Source: Nocardioides sambongensis
GTDB taxonomy: Bacteria > Actinomycetota > Actinomycetes > Propionibacteriales > Nocardioidaceae
Direction of reading: 5' to 3'
NCBI RefSeq assembly: GCF_006494815.1
Contig: NZ_CP041091.1
Span: 496,001 to 560,000, forward strand
DNA: 64,000 nt
Positions 28,201 to 37,605 of this stretch are shown piece by piece (within the stretch, counting starts at the first letter, position 1; the number at the start of each line of letters is the position of its first letter). The notes under the pieces were generated by a model. It saw only the letters and a list, made by a program, of their open reading frames with translations. It searched no databases and was not told where the DNA came from. Both the position numbers and the translations under genes were made by a program.

Positions 28201-28859
28201 CTACGGGCGCTGCAGCAGCTTGGGGAAGGCGCGGTGCACCTCGGCGGCGATGATCGCGACGAACGTCGTCTTGACCAGGTCGCCGAGCCAGAACGGCAGG
28301 TCGTACTGCAGTGCCTGGGAGAACGAGACGTCGAAGTAGAGCTTCATCCCCACGATGCCCATCGGGTGGATCACCAGGAAGCTGCCGGCGATCGAGCAGC
28401 AGAAGACGACGAGCGCACGGGTCCGCGCCCCCCGGGCGACGTAGGCGACCAGGAAGCCGGCCAGGGCCGCGGCGAAGGGGAAGGAGAGCAGGTAGCCGCC
28501 GCTCTCCCGGAAGAAGACGCCGATCCCGGAGGAGTGCTCGGCGAAGACCGGCAGGCCGATGATGCCGAGCAGCAGGTAGAGCGCCACCGCGAGGAACCCG
28601 CGGATCGGCCCGAGCAGGCAGCCGGTGAGCATCACCGCGAAGGTCTGCAGCGTGATCGGGACTCCGGAGCCCCCACCGGGATCGCGCCGATGTAGGCGCA
28701 CACGCAGATCAGCGCCGCGAAGCTGGCGATCAGGGCGAGGTCGGTGGTCGGGACGCTCCGGCCGGATCGGGTGTGATCGGGGGCGGCGTCCGCGGGGGCG
28801 GTCTCGGAGGGTGCGCTGGACGGGATGCTGGACGCGGTGCTGCGGGGTTCGATGGTCAC
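28201..28859 (-). CDS. bioY: Biotin ECF transporter substrate-binding (S) component (one apparent frameshift)
   Basis: A BioY-family membrane protein of about 219 residues after repair, with six hydrophobic segments. PITLQTFAVMLTGCLLGP is the conserved family motif. The frame breaks at CCCCC 28670-28674 (plus strand); one added base gives IGAIPVGGSGVPITLQTF, so a homopolymer error is likely. GTG 28859 is the start. Its promoter region faces bioQ and contains a TGAAC-N3-GTTCA operator. Confidence 0.88.
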
Positions 28860-28890
28860 GGGGGCCTCTCACAATGACGGGCCGCTCGAT

Positions 28891-28907
28891 CCTGAACGGC
28901 GTTCAGG
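28891..28907. promoter_or_regulatory. BioQ-type operator between bioY and bioQ
   Basis: CCTGAAC and GTTCAGG flank GGC, giving the same core as the bioB site. It lies between divergent starts (32 nt from each) and just before TAGCCT (28912-28917), a likely -10 for bioQ. One site can control the transporter and autoregulate the repressor. Confidence 0.85.
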
Positions 28908-28938
28908 TAGATAGCCTAGGACGACCAAGGAGGTGGCA

Positions 28939-29541
28939 GTGGCGCGGTACCGCAAGGTGGACGTCGTCGACCGGGCGATCGGGGTGCTCGACGACCGGGG
29001 GCTCGACGACCTCTCGATGCGCAACGTCGCGGCCGAGATGGGGGTGCGACCCAGCGCCCTCTACCACCACTTCGCCAGCAAGCAGGCGCTCCTCGACGCG
29101 GTCGCGGACCGGATCCTCGAGCTCGGCCGCCGGGCCACCGAGGTGGTCACCTGGGACGCCGAGCTGCGCCTGGTCGGCACCGAGCTGCGCGACGCGATGC
29201 TCGGCCGTCGCGACGGCGCGATCCTGATCGCCGGGGTGCACGCCCTGGGCGGCGGCGCCCGCGAGCCGCAGCGCCGGATGGAGGACGCCCTGCGGCGCGC
29301 CGGTGCCGATGAGCACCTGGCGCGGGTGGGCGCCCGCACGCTGCTGCACTTCGTCTTCGGCCACGTCGCCGAGGAGCAGATCCGCGCCCGCTCCGCGGAC
29401 GGGTCGCGGGCCGTGGGGGCCGACGCCGCCCCGCCCGGAGCAGAGGTCCCCGACGACTTCGCGGTCGGCCTGGGGCTGGTCCTGGGCGGACTGGTCACGG
29501 CCGTGCAACGCAACCGAGGGGCGAGAGCCGCCGCTCAGTAA
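28939..29541 (+). CDS. bioQ: TetR-family biotin repressor (BioQ-like)
   Basis: A 200-residue TetR regulator; the HTH contains LSMRNVAAEMGVRPSALYHHFASKQALLD. GTG 28939 is chosen because AAGGAGG (28927-28933) lies 5 nt upstream. Position opposite bioY with a BioQ palindrome in the shared promoter, and the same palindrome before bioB, support BioQ rather than a generic TetR. No BirA repressor domain was seen in the window. In known systems BioQ responds to biotin status through an indirect signal. Confidence 0.82.
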   Translation: MARYRKVDVVDRAIGVLDDRGLDDLSMRNVAAEMGVRPSALYHHFASKQALLDAVADRILELGRRATEVVTWDAELRLVGTELRDAMLGRRDGAILIAGVHALGGGAREPQRRMEDALRRAGADEHLARVGARTLLHFVFGHVAEEQIRARSADGSRAVGADAAPPGAEVPDDFAVGLGLVLGGLVTAVQRNRGARAAAQ

Positions 29542-29568
29542 ACTCGTTCGAAACATCCGGGAGGCACT

Positions 29569-31023
29569 GTGGACGACATGACCCAGAAGTCGACGACGCC
29601 GGTGACGGTGGTCCTCTTCGGCGCGACCGGAGACCTCTCGCGCCGCAAGCTGCTGCCGGGTCTGCTCCACCTCTTCCAGTCCGGCCTGCTCCGCGACCTC
29701 CAGGTCGTCGGCACCTCGCTGGACCCGCACACCGACGAGTCGTTCGTCCGGTTCGCCGCGGAGGCCGTGCACGAGTTCTCCGGCGACGACGGCGACATCG
29801 ACGGATGGCCGGAGTTCTCCAAGCGGCTCCACTGGGCGCCCGGCGCCGAGGGGGCTGCGGGCCTGCGGGCCGCGGTGGAGAAGGCGGAGGCCGGGTACGG
29901 CGACCCGTGCACCCGGCTGCACTACCTGAGCGTCCCGCCGAAGGCGGCGCTGTCGGTGGTGCAGACGCTGCAGGAGGCGGACCTGGTCCAGGGCAGCCGG
30001 ATCGTGATGGAGAAGCCGTTCGGCGTCGACCTGGAGTCGGCCCGCGCCCTCAACGGGCGGCTGCACGCCGTCTTCGACGAGTCGCAGATCTACCGGATCG
30101 ACCACTTCCTGGGCAAGGAGGCGGCCCAGAACATCCTGGCCTTCCGCTTCGCCAACGGCCTGTTCGAGCCGATCTGGCACCGCAACAACATCGACCACAT
30201 CCAGATCGACGTGCCCGAGGAGCTCGGCCTCGACCAGCGGGCCGACTTCTACGAGTCGACCGGGGCCTACCGGGACATGGTGGTCACCCACCTGTTCCAG
30301 GTGCTGGCCTTCACCGCGATGGAGCCGCCCACCTCGCTGACCCCCGACGCGATCCGCGACGAGAAGAACAAGGTGTTCCGCTCGATGGTGCCGATCGACC
30401 CGGCCGACGTGGTGCGGGGGCAGTACCAGGGCTACCGCGACATCCCCGGCGTGGCTCACGACTCCGAGACCGAGACCTTCATCGCGCTCAAGTGCTACGT
30501 CGACAACTGGCGCTGGGCCGGCGTCCCGTTCTACCTGCGCACCGGGAAGCGGATGGCCGAGGGGGCACGGATCATCTCGATCGCCTTCAAGGAGCCCCCG
30601 CGGTCGATGTTCCCGAAGCACTCTGGGGTCGGTGACCACGGTCCCGACCACCTGACCTTCGACCTGGCCGACCAGGCGAAGATGTCGCTCTCCTTCTACG
30701 GGAAGCGGCCGGGCCCCGGGATGCGCCTGGACAAGCTCTCCATGCAGTTCGCGATGACCGACACCAGCTGGGCCGGCTCGGTCCTCGAGGCCTACGAGCG
30801 GCTCATCTACGACGCCGCCCGCGGCGACCAGACGCTCTTCACCTCCGCCGACGGCATCGAACGGCTCTGGGAGGTCTCCGCGTCGCTGCTGGAGAGCCCG
30901 CCGGTGATCCGGCCCTACCGCCAGGGCAGCTGGGGGCCGAACCAGATCCACCAGCTGGTCGCGCCGTACGCCTGGCGGCTGCCGTTCGAGCGGGAGTGGC
31001 GGGACCCGGACTCGCTGGCCTGA
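29569..31023 (+). CDS. zwf: Glucose-6-phosphate 1-dehydrogenase
   Basis: A 484-residue enzyme opening the oxidative pentose phosphate pathway and supplying NADPH. FGATGDLSRRKL is the nucleotide-binding loop, VMEKPFG follows, and RIDHFLGKEAAQN holds the catalytic His and substrate-binding Lys. Length is standard. GTG 29569 has GGGAGG 4 nt upstream; ATG 29578 is an alternative. It follows bioQ by 27 nt on the same strand but is functionally separate. No opcA, tal or tkt neighbour is present, unlike the common actinobacterial cluster. Confidence 0.95.
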   Translation: MDDMTQKSTTPVTVVLFGATGDLSRRKLLPGLLHLFQSGLLRDLQVVGTSLDPHTDESFVRFAAEAVHEFSGDDGDIDGWPEFSKRLHWAPGAEGAAGLRAAVEKAEAGYGDPCTRLHYLSVPPKAALSVVQTLQEADLVQGSRIVMEKPFGVDLESARALNGRLHAVFDESQIYRIDHFLGKEAAQNILAFRFANGLFEPIWHRNNIDHIQIDVPEELGLDQRADFYESTGAYRDMVVTHLFQVLAFTAMEPPTSLTPDAIRDEKNKVFRSMVPIDPADVVRGQYQGYRDIPGVAHDSETETFIALKCYVDNWRWAGVPFYLRTGKRMAEGARIISIAFKEPPRSMFPKHSGVGDHGPDHLTFDLADQAKMSLSFYGKRPGPGMRLDKLSMQFAMTDTSWAGSVLEAYERLIYDAARGDQTLFTSADGIERLWEVSASLLESPPVIRPYRQGSWGPNQIHQLVAPYAWRLPFEREWRDPDSLA

Positions 31024-31149
31024 CCGGCCCACCCCGACCGGCTCCCTGCCGACCCGGCCCCACGCCGGGTGCGGGCCGGGTGCGAGTGACGCCGCTCCTC
31101 ACCGAATTCGGCGATGCCGTTGCGCCCGGACCGGGCGCACTCTCCACAC

Positions 31150-33691
31150 ATGCGCCTCCCACGAGCGGCGCTCGGGGCCGGAACCATCACCGTCCTGGTG
31201 GCATCGCTGATGCCCGTGCTGTTGTCAGGGGTCGGTGCGCACGCCGCCGACAACGACAGGAAGCCGCGGACCGGCACCGTCACCGTCACCGTCAAGGGAC
31301 CCGCCGGCGTGCCCGGTCTGGTCCGGCTGCGCTCGGGCACGAAGGTCCGGGCGGTGACCAAGAAGCCGGCCGGCACCGTCCGCACGGTCAAGGTCAAGCT
31401 GCCGCCCGGGCGGTGGTCGGTCACCGCGCCCCAGGTCGTCGACGACTCCGCGCTCTACACGGCCACGGTCAGCCGCCGGGCGGTCCGCGTCCGCGCCGGG
31501 CGGACGGCGGCGGTCGCCGTCACCTTCCGGCGCGCGCCCTCGGTCTCCGGGCTGCAGGTCGAGCGGATCGAGTCCGCGCTGGTCGGCCTGACCTGGACCG
31601 GCCCGGCCGGCGGGGCGTCGTACCTGGTCCGCCGGGGGACGGGGCGCAGCCTCCGGCCACCGTCACCGGGGGCACTGCGGTGCCGGTGAGCGGCACCACC
31701 GCGACCGCCGACGGGTTGGCGCCGGACACGACCTACGCCTTCTCGGTGTTCGCGCGCCGGGGCAGCGGGGGCTGGGTCGGACCGGTCTCGACGACGGTGA
31801 CCACACCGTCGGGGACCCCGGGGAGGAGGGTGCCGCGGTGGTGACCAATCCCGCGACGGTCACGGTGACCGACCCCGGCGAGGTCAGCACGACGGCGCTG
31901 AACGGTCGGCTGCGGACCACCATCCCGGCCGGGGTCACCCCGGTGGTCGGCCAGCCATGGATCCTTCCTCCGGCGCCCGGGATCGGCACCGGATACCTGG
32001 GCACCGTGGTGGCGCTCGCCGCCGACGGCAGGTCGGCGACGCTCGCCCCCGCCGGCCTCGCCGACGTCTTCGACTACGCCGACCTCGAGGTGCCCGACCT
32101 GGGCGCGGGGATCGACACCCTCGGCGGCCGCCGGGCGCGCGGCCGGGAGGCGGCGCCCGACGCGGTCGTCTCCTGCGGCGGGGGCGGCTCCGAGCGCTAC
32201 ACGATCGACCCCACGTTCGACCCGTTCGGACGGTTCTCCGCGAAGCTCGCGAAGTACAAGGTCCTCGGCAAGTCGATCCCGAAGGGGATGAGCTTCGACG
32301 CCGAGGTGGGCGTGGAGCTCGGGCTCAGCGCGACGGCCCAAGTCACCGCCGGCGCCTCCTGCGAGCTCGATCTCCCCAGCGTGCAGATGGCGTTCGCGAT
32401 CGGCCCGGTGCCGATGCTGTTCCTGGTCGAGCCCTCCGTCGGCGGCAGCGTGAGCGGCAGCCTCGACGTGCGCGGCCTGGGCTTCACCGCCCGGCTGGGC
32501 GCGTCCTTCGACGGCTACCTGGGGATCGGCGACGACGAGCTCGACGGCGACCTGATCGCCGACGGGGACCTCAGCGACCCGGTGGTGAGCGACGTCAGCG
32601 GCTCCCTCTCCCTGGGGGCCGGGGTCAGCGCCACCCTGGGGATCGGCAGCAGCAACAAGAAGGCCGGCGCCGTGATCGGCCTGACCGCGACGCTGACGCC
32701 GCTGGAGGTGTCGGCGGCGCCCTATCCCGGCGGCGGGACCTGCCTGGAGATCGTGGCGTCGCGCAGCGCCGACATCGTCGTCGAGGCCCGCGCCTGGCTG
32801 GGCAGCTGGGACCTCTCCCGGTCGGTGGCGGTGCCGGGACTCGACGGGAGCAGCGAGTACGCCGGCAGCCCGTGGCGGGTGCCGTCCGGGTGCGGGGGAC
32901 CGGCGGAGTACCGGATCGCCGAAGGCACCCTCGGGGTGGACTGGAGCTGGAGCGCGTCGTGCTCGAACGACCAGGGCGCGTGCGACGACGGGCCGGACTA
33001 CACCTCCACCTTCACCTCGAGCGAGACCAGCTCGGCGCGGCTGCACGTCGCCGATCCAGGGGAGTGGGGCACGCAGTACGACGACTACCCGACGTACCTG
33101 ACCGCGCCGATGGCCTTCGACTCGTGGAGCATGGACGCCACCACGACGCACCGCCAGTCCGGCTACGGCTGCAGCTGGACCTCCACCGACGAGACCGTCG
33201 GACCCGTCCAGTTCGGTGGGGCGTACTGGGAGAGCGCCGTGCAGGTGCAGGCCGGGAGCGAGGCGCCGCAGGTCGACCTGGGGGACTACTACTACTGGGG
33301 GAGCGAGAACCCGGAGGAGTGGACGTCGGGCTGGTGGTACTCCCTCGGGGCCTGGGACACCGACTTCTCCAACGAGTACCCACGCATCCGGGCCCGGTCG
33401 AGCTGGGCGAGCGGCGGGGACTGCGAGGGCACCGACAGCTACGAGTGGGACGTCAACCTGGAGTGGCTCACCCCCGGCTACTGGTGGAGCTGGCCCGAGG
33501 AGTCGCGGCGCTCCTCCCGCTCCTCGGTGGCGACTGAGCTGGAGGGCTGCACCGACGAGATCTGCCGGTGGCGGGTGGACGGCAGCGACACCCACCAGTA
33601 CCGGTCCGACTACGCCGACTGGGGCTACAGCGGGTCGGGCGCGGCGACGGTCACCTGGTCCTACGTGATCGAGCGCCGCGCCCTGGAGTAG
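31150..33691 (+). CDS. Large secreted protein with FN3-like domain, unknown function (two apparent frameshifts)
   Basis: About 847 residues after repair. A signal peptide (MRLPRAALGAG, hydrophobic core, GAHAAD) opens the protein. A beta-rich basic segment and a fibronectin type III-like domain follow (GLTWTGPAGGASYLVRR ... TTYAFSVFARRG). Next come a Gly/Asp-rich domain of repeated amphipathic strands (about residues 330-500) and an unusual C-terminus rich in Trp, Tyr, Ser, Asp and Glu, with cysteines suggesting disulfides. Frame breaks at GGGGG 31634-31638 and GGGG 31820-31823; one G at each restores continuity. No catalytic motif was recognised. Confidence 0.65.
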
Positions 33692-33703
33692 GCGCCCACC
33701 GGG

Positions 33704-33748
33704 CCTCCGCACCTGCGAGCCACCCCAGGGCGCTCGCGGGTGCGGAGG
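33704..33748. terminator. Bidirectional stem-loop between convergent genes
   Basis: CCTCCGCACC then GCGAGC pair with GCTCGC then GGTGCGGAGG, 17 pairs including one G-T, with an 11-nt loop. It sits 13 nt after the secreted-protein stop and 13 nt before the GH31 stop, so it can serve both strands. Confidence 0.75.
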
Positions 33749-33761
33749 TCGCCGACCTCGT

Positions 33762-36248
33762 TCAGTCGCAGGTGGTGACCCGGACCTCCCCGTCCGCCGG
33801 GACGGTGGCGGCGAACTGGAGGACCCGGCGGGCCGGGCGGTAGCTGAACGGCACCCGCTTGCCCCCGACCTCGACCCGGCACGGGGTCCACGTCCGGCCG
33901 ACACCGGCCAGCGTCGCCCGGAAGTCGTAGGTCCGGTCCTGGCTCGCCGCGAGTCCGAGGGTCCAGCCGTCCCGGGAGACCGTCGAGGTGTAGCTCTCGT
34001 CGGGGCCGAGGGTGCCGCGGGTCTCGCCGTTCCGGGGCGCGGCGAGGAGCACGCGGCGCTCGGCGTCGGTGAGGTCGACCAGACCCTCGACGTCCTCGCC
34101 GTACTCGCTGAGGGTGTCCACCGACCGGGGGAGCATCGGCACCACCGCACCGGCACGCAGGAAGAGCGGGATGGTGCTCAGCGGTGCCTTGGCCACCACG
34201 GTCCGCTGGCCGGCGGTGGCGGTCGTCCGGGTCAGCCTGAAGCTGCCGTCGTTCTTCAGCCGCCATGCGTCGGCGAGCTCGATCCACCGGCCGCGGGGCA
34301 GGTAGACCTTGCGGGTGCGGTCGCCGTCCTCGGTGACCGGCGCGACCAGGAGCGCCCGGCCGAACAGGTAGGAGTCGTCGGTCCGGACCGCCCTGGCGTC
34401 GCCGGGGTAGACCAGCGACAGGTGCCGCATGAGGGGGAGCCCGCGACCCTGGTACTCGTCCTGGCTGCCGGCCACGTAGGGGTAGAGCATCGTCCGCAGC
34501 CGGGCGTAGCGCTTCCAGATCGAGGCCACGGCAGGGTCGTCGACCTTGGGCGGCGTGGGCACGCCGATCTGGATGCCCCCGTTCTGCAGCCGCATCACGC
34601 CGGTGAAGGCGCCGTACTGGATCCAGCGGTTCAGCAGCTCGGTGGTGCGCTGGGGGTCACCCGGGAGGGTCATGAAGCCGCCGATGTCCGGGCCCCACAC
34701 GGAGACGCCCGTCGTCGCCATCGTCAGACCCTGGGTGACCGACGAGCTCAGTCCGTCGAAGCCCCAGGTGGTCGAGGGTCGCCGCCCCAGACGATCGAGG
34801 ACTCCTTGATGGCGTCGGTCCACCCGGAGCGGTTGAAGCGGAGCAGCGGCCTCGGCGCCTCCTCCTCGAACTCGCGGGCGGTGGCGTGGTACTGCTCGAC
34901 GTACCGGTTGTGCATCGTCGGTCCCGGCGTGCCGTCGTCGGAGACGGCGGAGTCGGGGGAGTACTCGCCGAAGTCCTCCATCCACCCGTCGTAGCCGTGG
35001 TCGACCGACTCCTGGAGCAGGTCCTTGAAGTACTCCCGACCGGCCTCGCCCGAGAAGTCGACCTGGGAGATCGTGAAGTGGCGGGCGGTGGAGTAGGGGT
35101 AGGTCAGGGGAGAGCCGTCGGGGTTCCGGCTGAAGGCCCCCGCCTCGACCCCTCGTCGTACGCCGGCTGGTAGTTGGTGCACACCATCGGGTTGAAGTAC
35201 GCCGTGGCCGCCACGCCGCGGTCATGGAGCGCCGTGGTGCGGGCCGTCTCCTTCACGGCGCCGTGGTCGTCCCCGCAGGGCAGGTAGTGCACGGACGTCT
35301 CCATCACCGACACCGGCACGCCCTGCGCGCGCTGCCGGTCCAGCTCGCCGGCCCAGTCGCTCGCGGCGGGCTGGAACCACGTGCCGTAGAGCGCCGGCGT
35401 GCTCGGCGCCGGCTGGCGGCCGACCGCCGCACTCATTCGGGCCAGCGCACGGGCGGGCGTCGGACCGCCGAAGACCCGGAGGTCGAGGCGGTCGGACTCG
35501 ACGATGAAGCGGTTCACGCCGCGGTGGTCGGCGGTGTCGAGCTCGAAGGAGCTGTCCTCGTCGTTGTCGACCAGCACGCCGTAGCCGGAGGTGGACAACA
35601 CCCACGGGACCGGGAAGTACGTCGAGTCCGGCCGGCTGCCCAGGCCCGGCGCCGGGACGAAGGTCTGCACGATGCGCGCCTGGTTGGCCGTGTACGGACC
35701 GTCCATGACCCGGTTCTCGACCTGGGTGCCACGGTGGTCGACGGCGTCGGACCGCTCACCGAGGCCGAGATAACGTTCGCCCTTTCCGGCCTCGAGATCG
35801 ATCGACACGCCGGTGATCCCCTCGCCCGGGTCTCCACGGCGAGCGCGAAGACGCCGTCCCCGGCGGGGGTGACACTCACGGTGGCTCCCAGGGCCGGGTC
35901 CTCGGTGCCGAGCTCCACCGCCCCGTCCTGGACGGCGACCACCCGGTCGGCGATCACCCGACCGTCCTCGGTGACCACGGCGATCGCCCCGTCGGAGACC
36001 GAGGAGAGCACGGCGCCGTCGGCGTCGGTGAACTCCACCTGCCACCCTCCGCCGACCGGCGCGTTCACCACGGCGTGCAGATACCCGGACTGCTGCTCGA
36101 TCGTCGCTGATCCGGGCGGCGCTGCGGAGGCGGCGGAGCCGTCGATGACGAGCAGGCCCCCCGCCATGGTGGCGCCGACGAGGCTGAGGCCCATGAGGGG
36201 GCCGACGAGGCGGCCGGCGCGGCGTCGGGCCTGTGAGGTGAGACACAT
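33762..36248 (-). CDS. Secreted GH31 alpha-glycosidase (three apparent frameshifts)
   Basis: About 829 residues after repair. A signal peptide (LMGLSLVGATMAGGLLVIDGSAASAAP) is followed by the GH31 N-terminal beta domain (RYLGLGERSD, PVPWVLSTSGYGVLVDN) and the TIM barrel. The nucleophile is the Asp of DGWMEDFGEY; SSIVWGGD carries the acid/base region; GGFM and LLNRWIQYGAFTGVMRLQN follow. The WMxDFGEY form recalls sulfoquinovosidase-type GH31 members as well as alpha-glucosidases, so specificity is open. Frame breaks lie near 35824-35830, at CCCC 35149-35152 and near 34777; a single added base at each joins the chain. Confidence 0.8.
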
Positions 36249-36380
36249 GCGGCGGATTGTTGCAGACGCCGCCGGTGGCCGGACAGCGAACCAGGGAAAA
36301 GGCTGGTCGTTGTCCGGCACGCGGCGGCGGTCGAGGAGGCGGAGCCCGGGCTCCGGGTGACGCCGGTGAGGTGTGAGCCT

Positions 36381-37490
36381 CTAGGGCCGGGCCTCGTAGA
36401 CGTTGTTGAACGGCGTCTCGGCGACCCGACGGAAGCGGGTGAACCCGGCATCGGTGACCACCTGCCGGATCGCCGCCTCCCCGGCCTGGGCACCCAGTGC
36501 GTAGCCACCCGCCTGGGAGACCGCGTTGGGAACGCAGAGGTAGGTCGAGAAGTTGTAGAAGACCCGCCCGACCGGGTTCAGGTTCGAGGTGACCGAGTCG
36601 CCGGCGGCCGGCTCCACGATCAGCCAGGTGCCGTCCGCGGCGAGCCCTTCGCGGACCCGGCGGGCCGCGGTGAGCGGGTCGCCCATGTCGTGCAGGCAGT
36701 CGAAGGTGGTCACCAGGTCGATCTCGCGGTCGGCGAGCTCCTGCGCGCTGGCCACCTGGAACCGGACCCGGTCGCCGACACCGGCGTCGGCAGCGCGTTC
36801 GCGGGCTGACTCGATGGAGCCCGCGTGCGGGTCGGACCCGACGAACCTGCTCTCCGGGAACGCCTCGGCCATCAGCAGGGTCGAGGCGCCATGACCGCAA
36901 CCCAGGTCGGCGACGGTGCCGCCGCGCCGCAGCTTGGCCTCGACGTCCTCCAGCGCGGGGAGCCACTCGGTGAGCAGGTGCATCAGGTAGCCGGGACGGA
37001 AGAACCGCTCGCAGCCGGTGAACACGTCGCCGTCGTGCTCACCCCAGCCGAAGCCGGCGCCGGTCCGGAACGAGTCCTCGATCTGCTGCTGCGCCTTCAA
37101 CGCACCCAGGGCGAGCTCGTAGGCGCCCGGCAGGAAGACCGGTCCGGACGGGTCGGTCAGGGCGAACGCCTGCTCCGGCGTCATCGAGTACGTCGACGTC
37201 GCGGCGTCGTACTCGACATACCCGCCGGCCGCCTGGCCGCGCAGCCACTCGTCGACGTGCCGGGGGTCGGTGCCGGTGGCCTCGGCGACCGTGCGGGCGT
37301 CACCGGGCTGTCGGGCCAGGGCGCGGTAGAGGCCGAGGCGGTCGCCGAGGACGACGTTGCCGGCGCCCATGGTGGCGCCCAGGTCGCCGACGAACCGGCC
37401 GACGAACGCCATCAGCGTGTCCATGTCGATCGCCGGGGTCTCGGTGTCGTGCTGTGCCGCCTCCTGGGCGGCGTGGTCGATCGTGGTCAT
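36381..37490 (-). CDS. SAM-dependent methyltransferase with N-terminal winged-helix domain
   Basis: A 369-residue protein. An N-terminal dimerisation/winged-helix-like region (residues about 20-110, LGLYRALARQPGDARTVAEATGTD) precedes a class I methyltransferase fold with VADLGCGHGASTLLMAE (about residue 185) and TTFDCLHDMGDP. This architecture is common in O-methyltransferases and in mycobacterial Rv-type transcription-linked methyltransferases. ATG 37490 is chosen at the start of homology. It is divergent from the hydrolase-glycosyltransferase gene, with a 9-bp inverted repeat between, suggesting shared control. Substrate unknown. Confidence 0.78.
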   Translation of the reverse strand: MTTIDHAAQEAAQHDTETPAIDMDTLMAFVGRFVGDLGATMGAGNVVLGDRLGLYRALARQPGDARTVAEATGTDPRHVDEWLRGQAAGGYVEYDAATSTYSMTPEQAFALTDPSGPVFLPGAYELALGALKAQQQIEDSFRTGAGFGWGEHDGDVFTGCERFFRPGYLMHLLTEWLPALEDVEAKLRRGGTVADLGCGHGASTLLMAEAFPESRFVGSDPHAGSIESARERAADAGVGDRVRFQVASAQELADREIDLVTTFDCLHDMGDPLTAARRVREGLAADGTWLIVEPAAGDSVTSNLNPVGRVFYNFSTYLCVPNAVSQAGGYALGAQAGEAAIRQVVTDAGFTRFRRVAETPFNNVYEARP

Positions 37491-37550
37491 CAGGGTCTCC
37501 CTGTCTCGGGCATCCAGGGTGGATGCTGGTGGGGGAACGGTGACCGGTGC

Positions 37551-37584
37551 CGGTTGCAGGCCGATTGCAACGGCGCTGCAACCG
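37551..37584. promoter_or_regulatory. Inverted repeat between divergent methyltransferase and fusion genes
   Basis: CGGTTGCAG (37551-37559) and CTGCAACCG (37576-37584) are exact inverted copies with a 16-nt spacer; another TTGCAA (37565-37570) lies inside. It occupies the 115-bp divergent promoter region and may be an operator for an unlinked regulator. Confidence 0.5.
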
Positions 37585-37605
37585 ACGTCGGTGAAGGTGG
37601 GAGCC

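Noticed and set aside
29541..29560. Second SOS box near CTCGTTCGAAAC before zwf
   Set aside because: Only one TTCGAA core is present, without the TCGAAC-N4-GTTCGA spacing.
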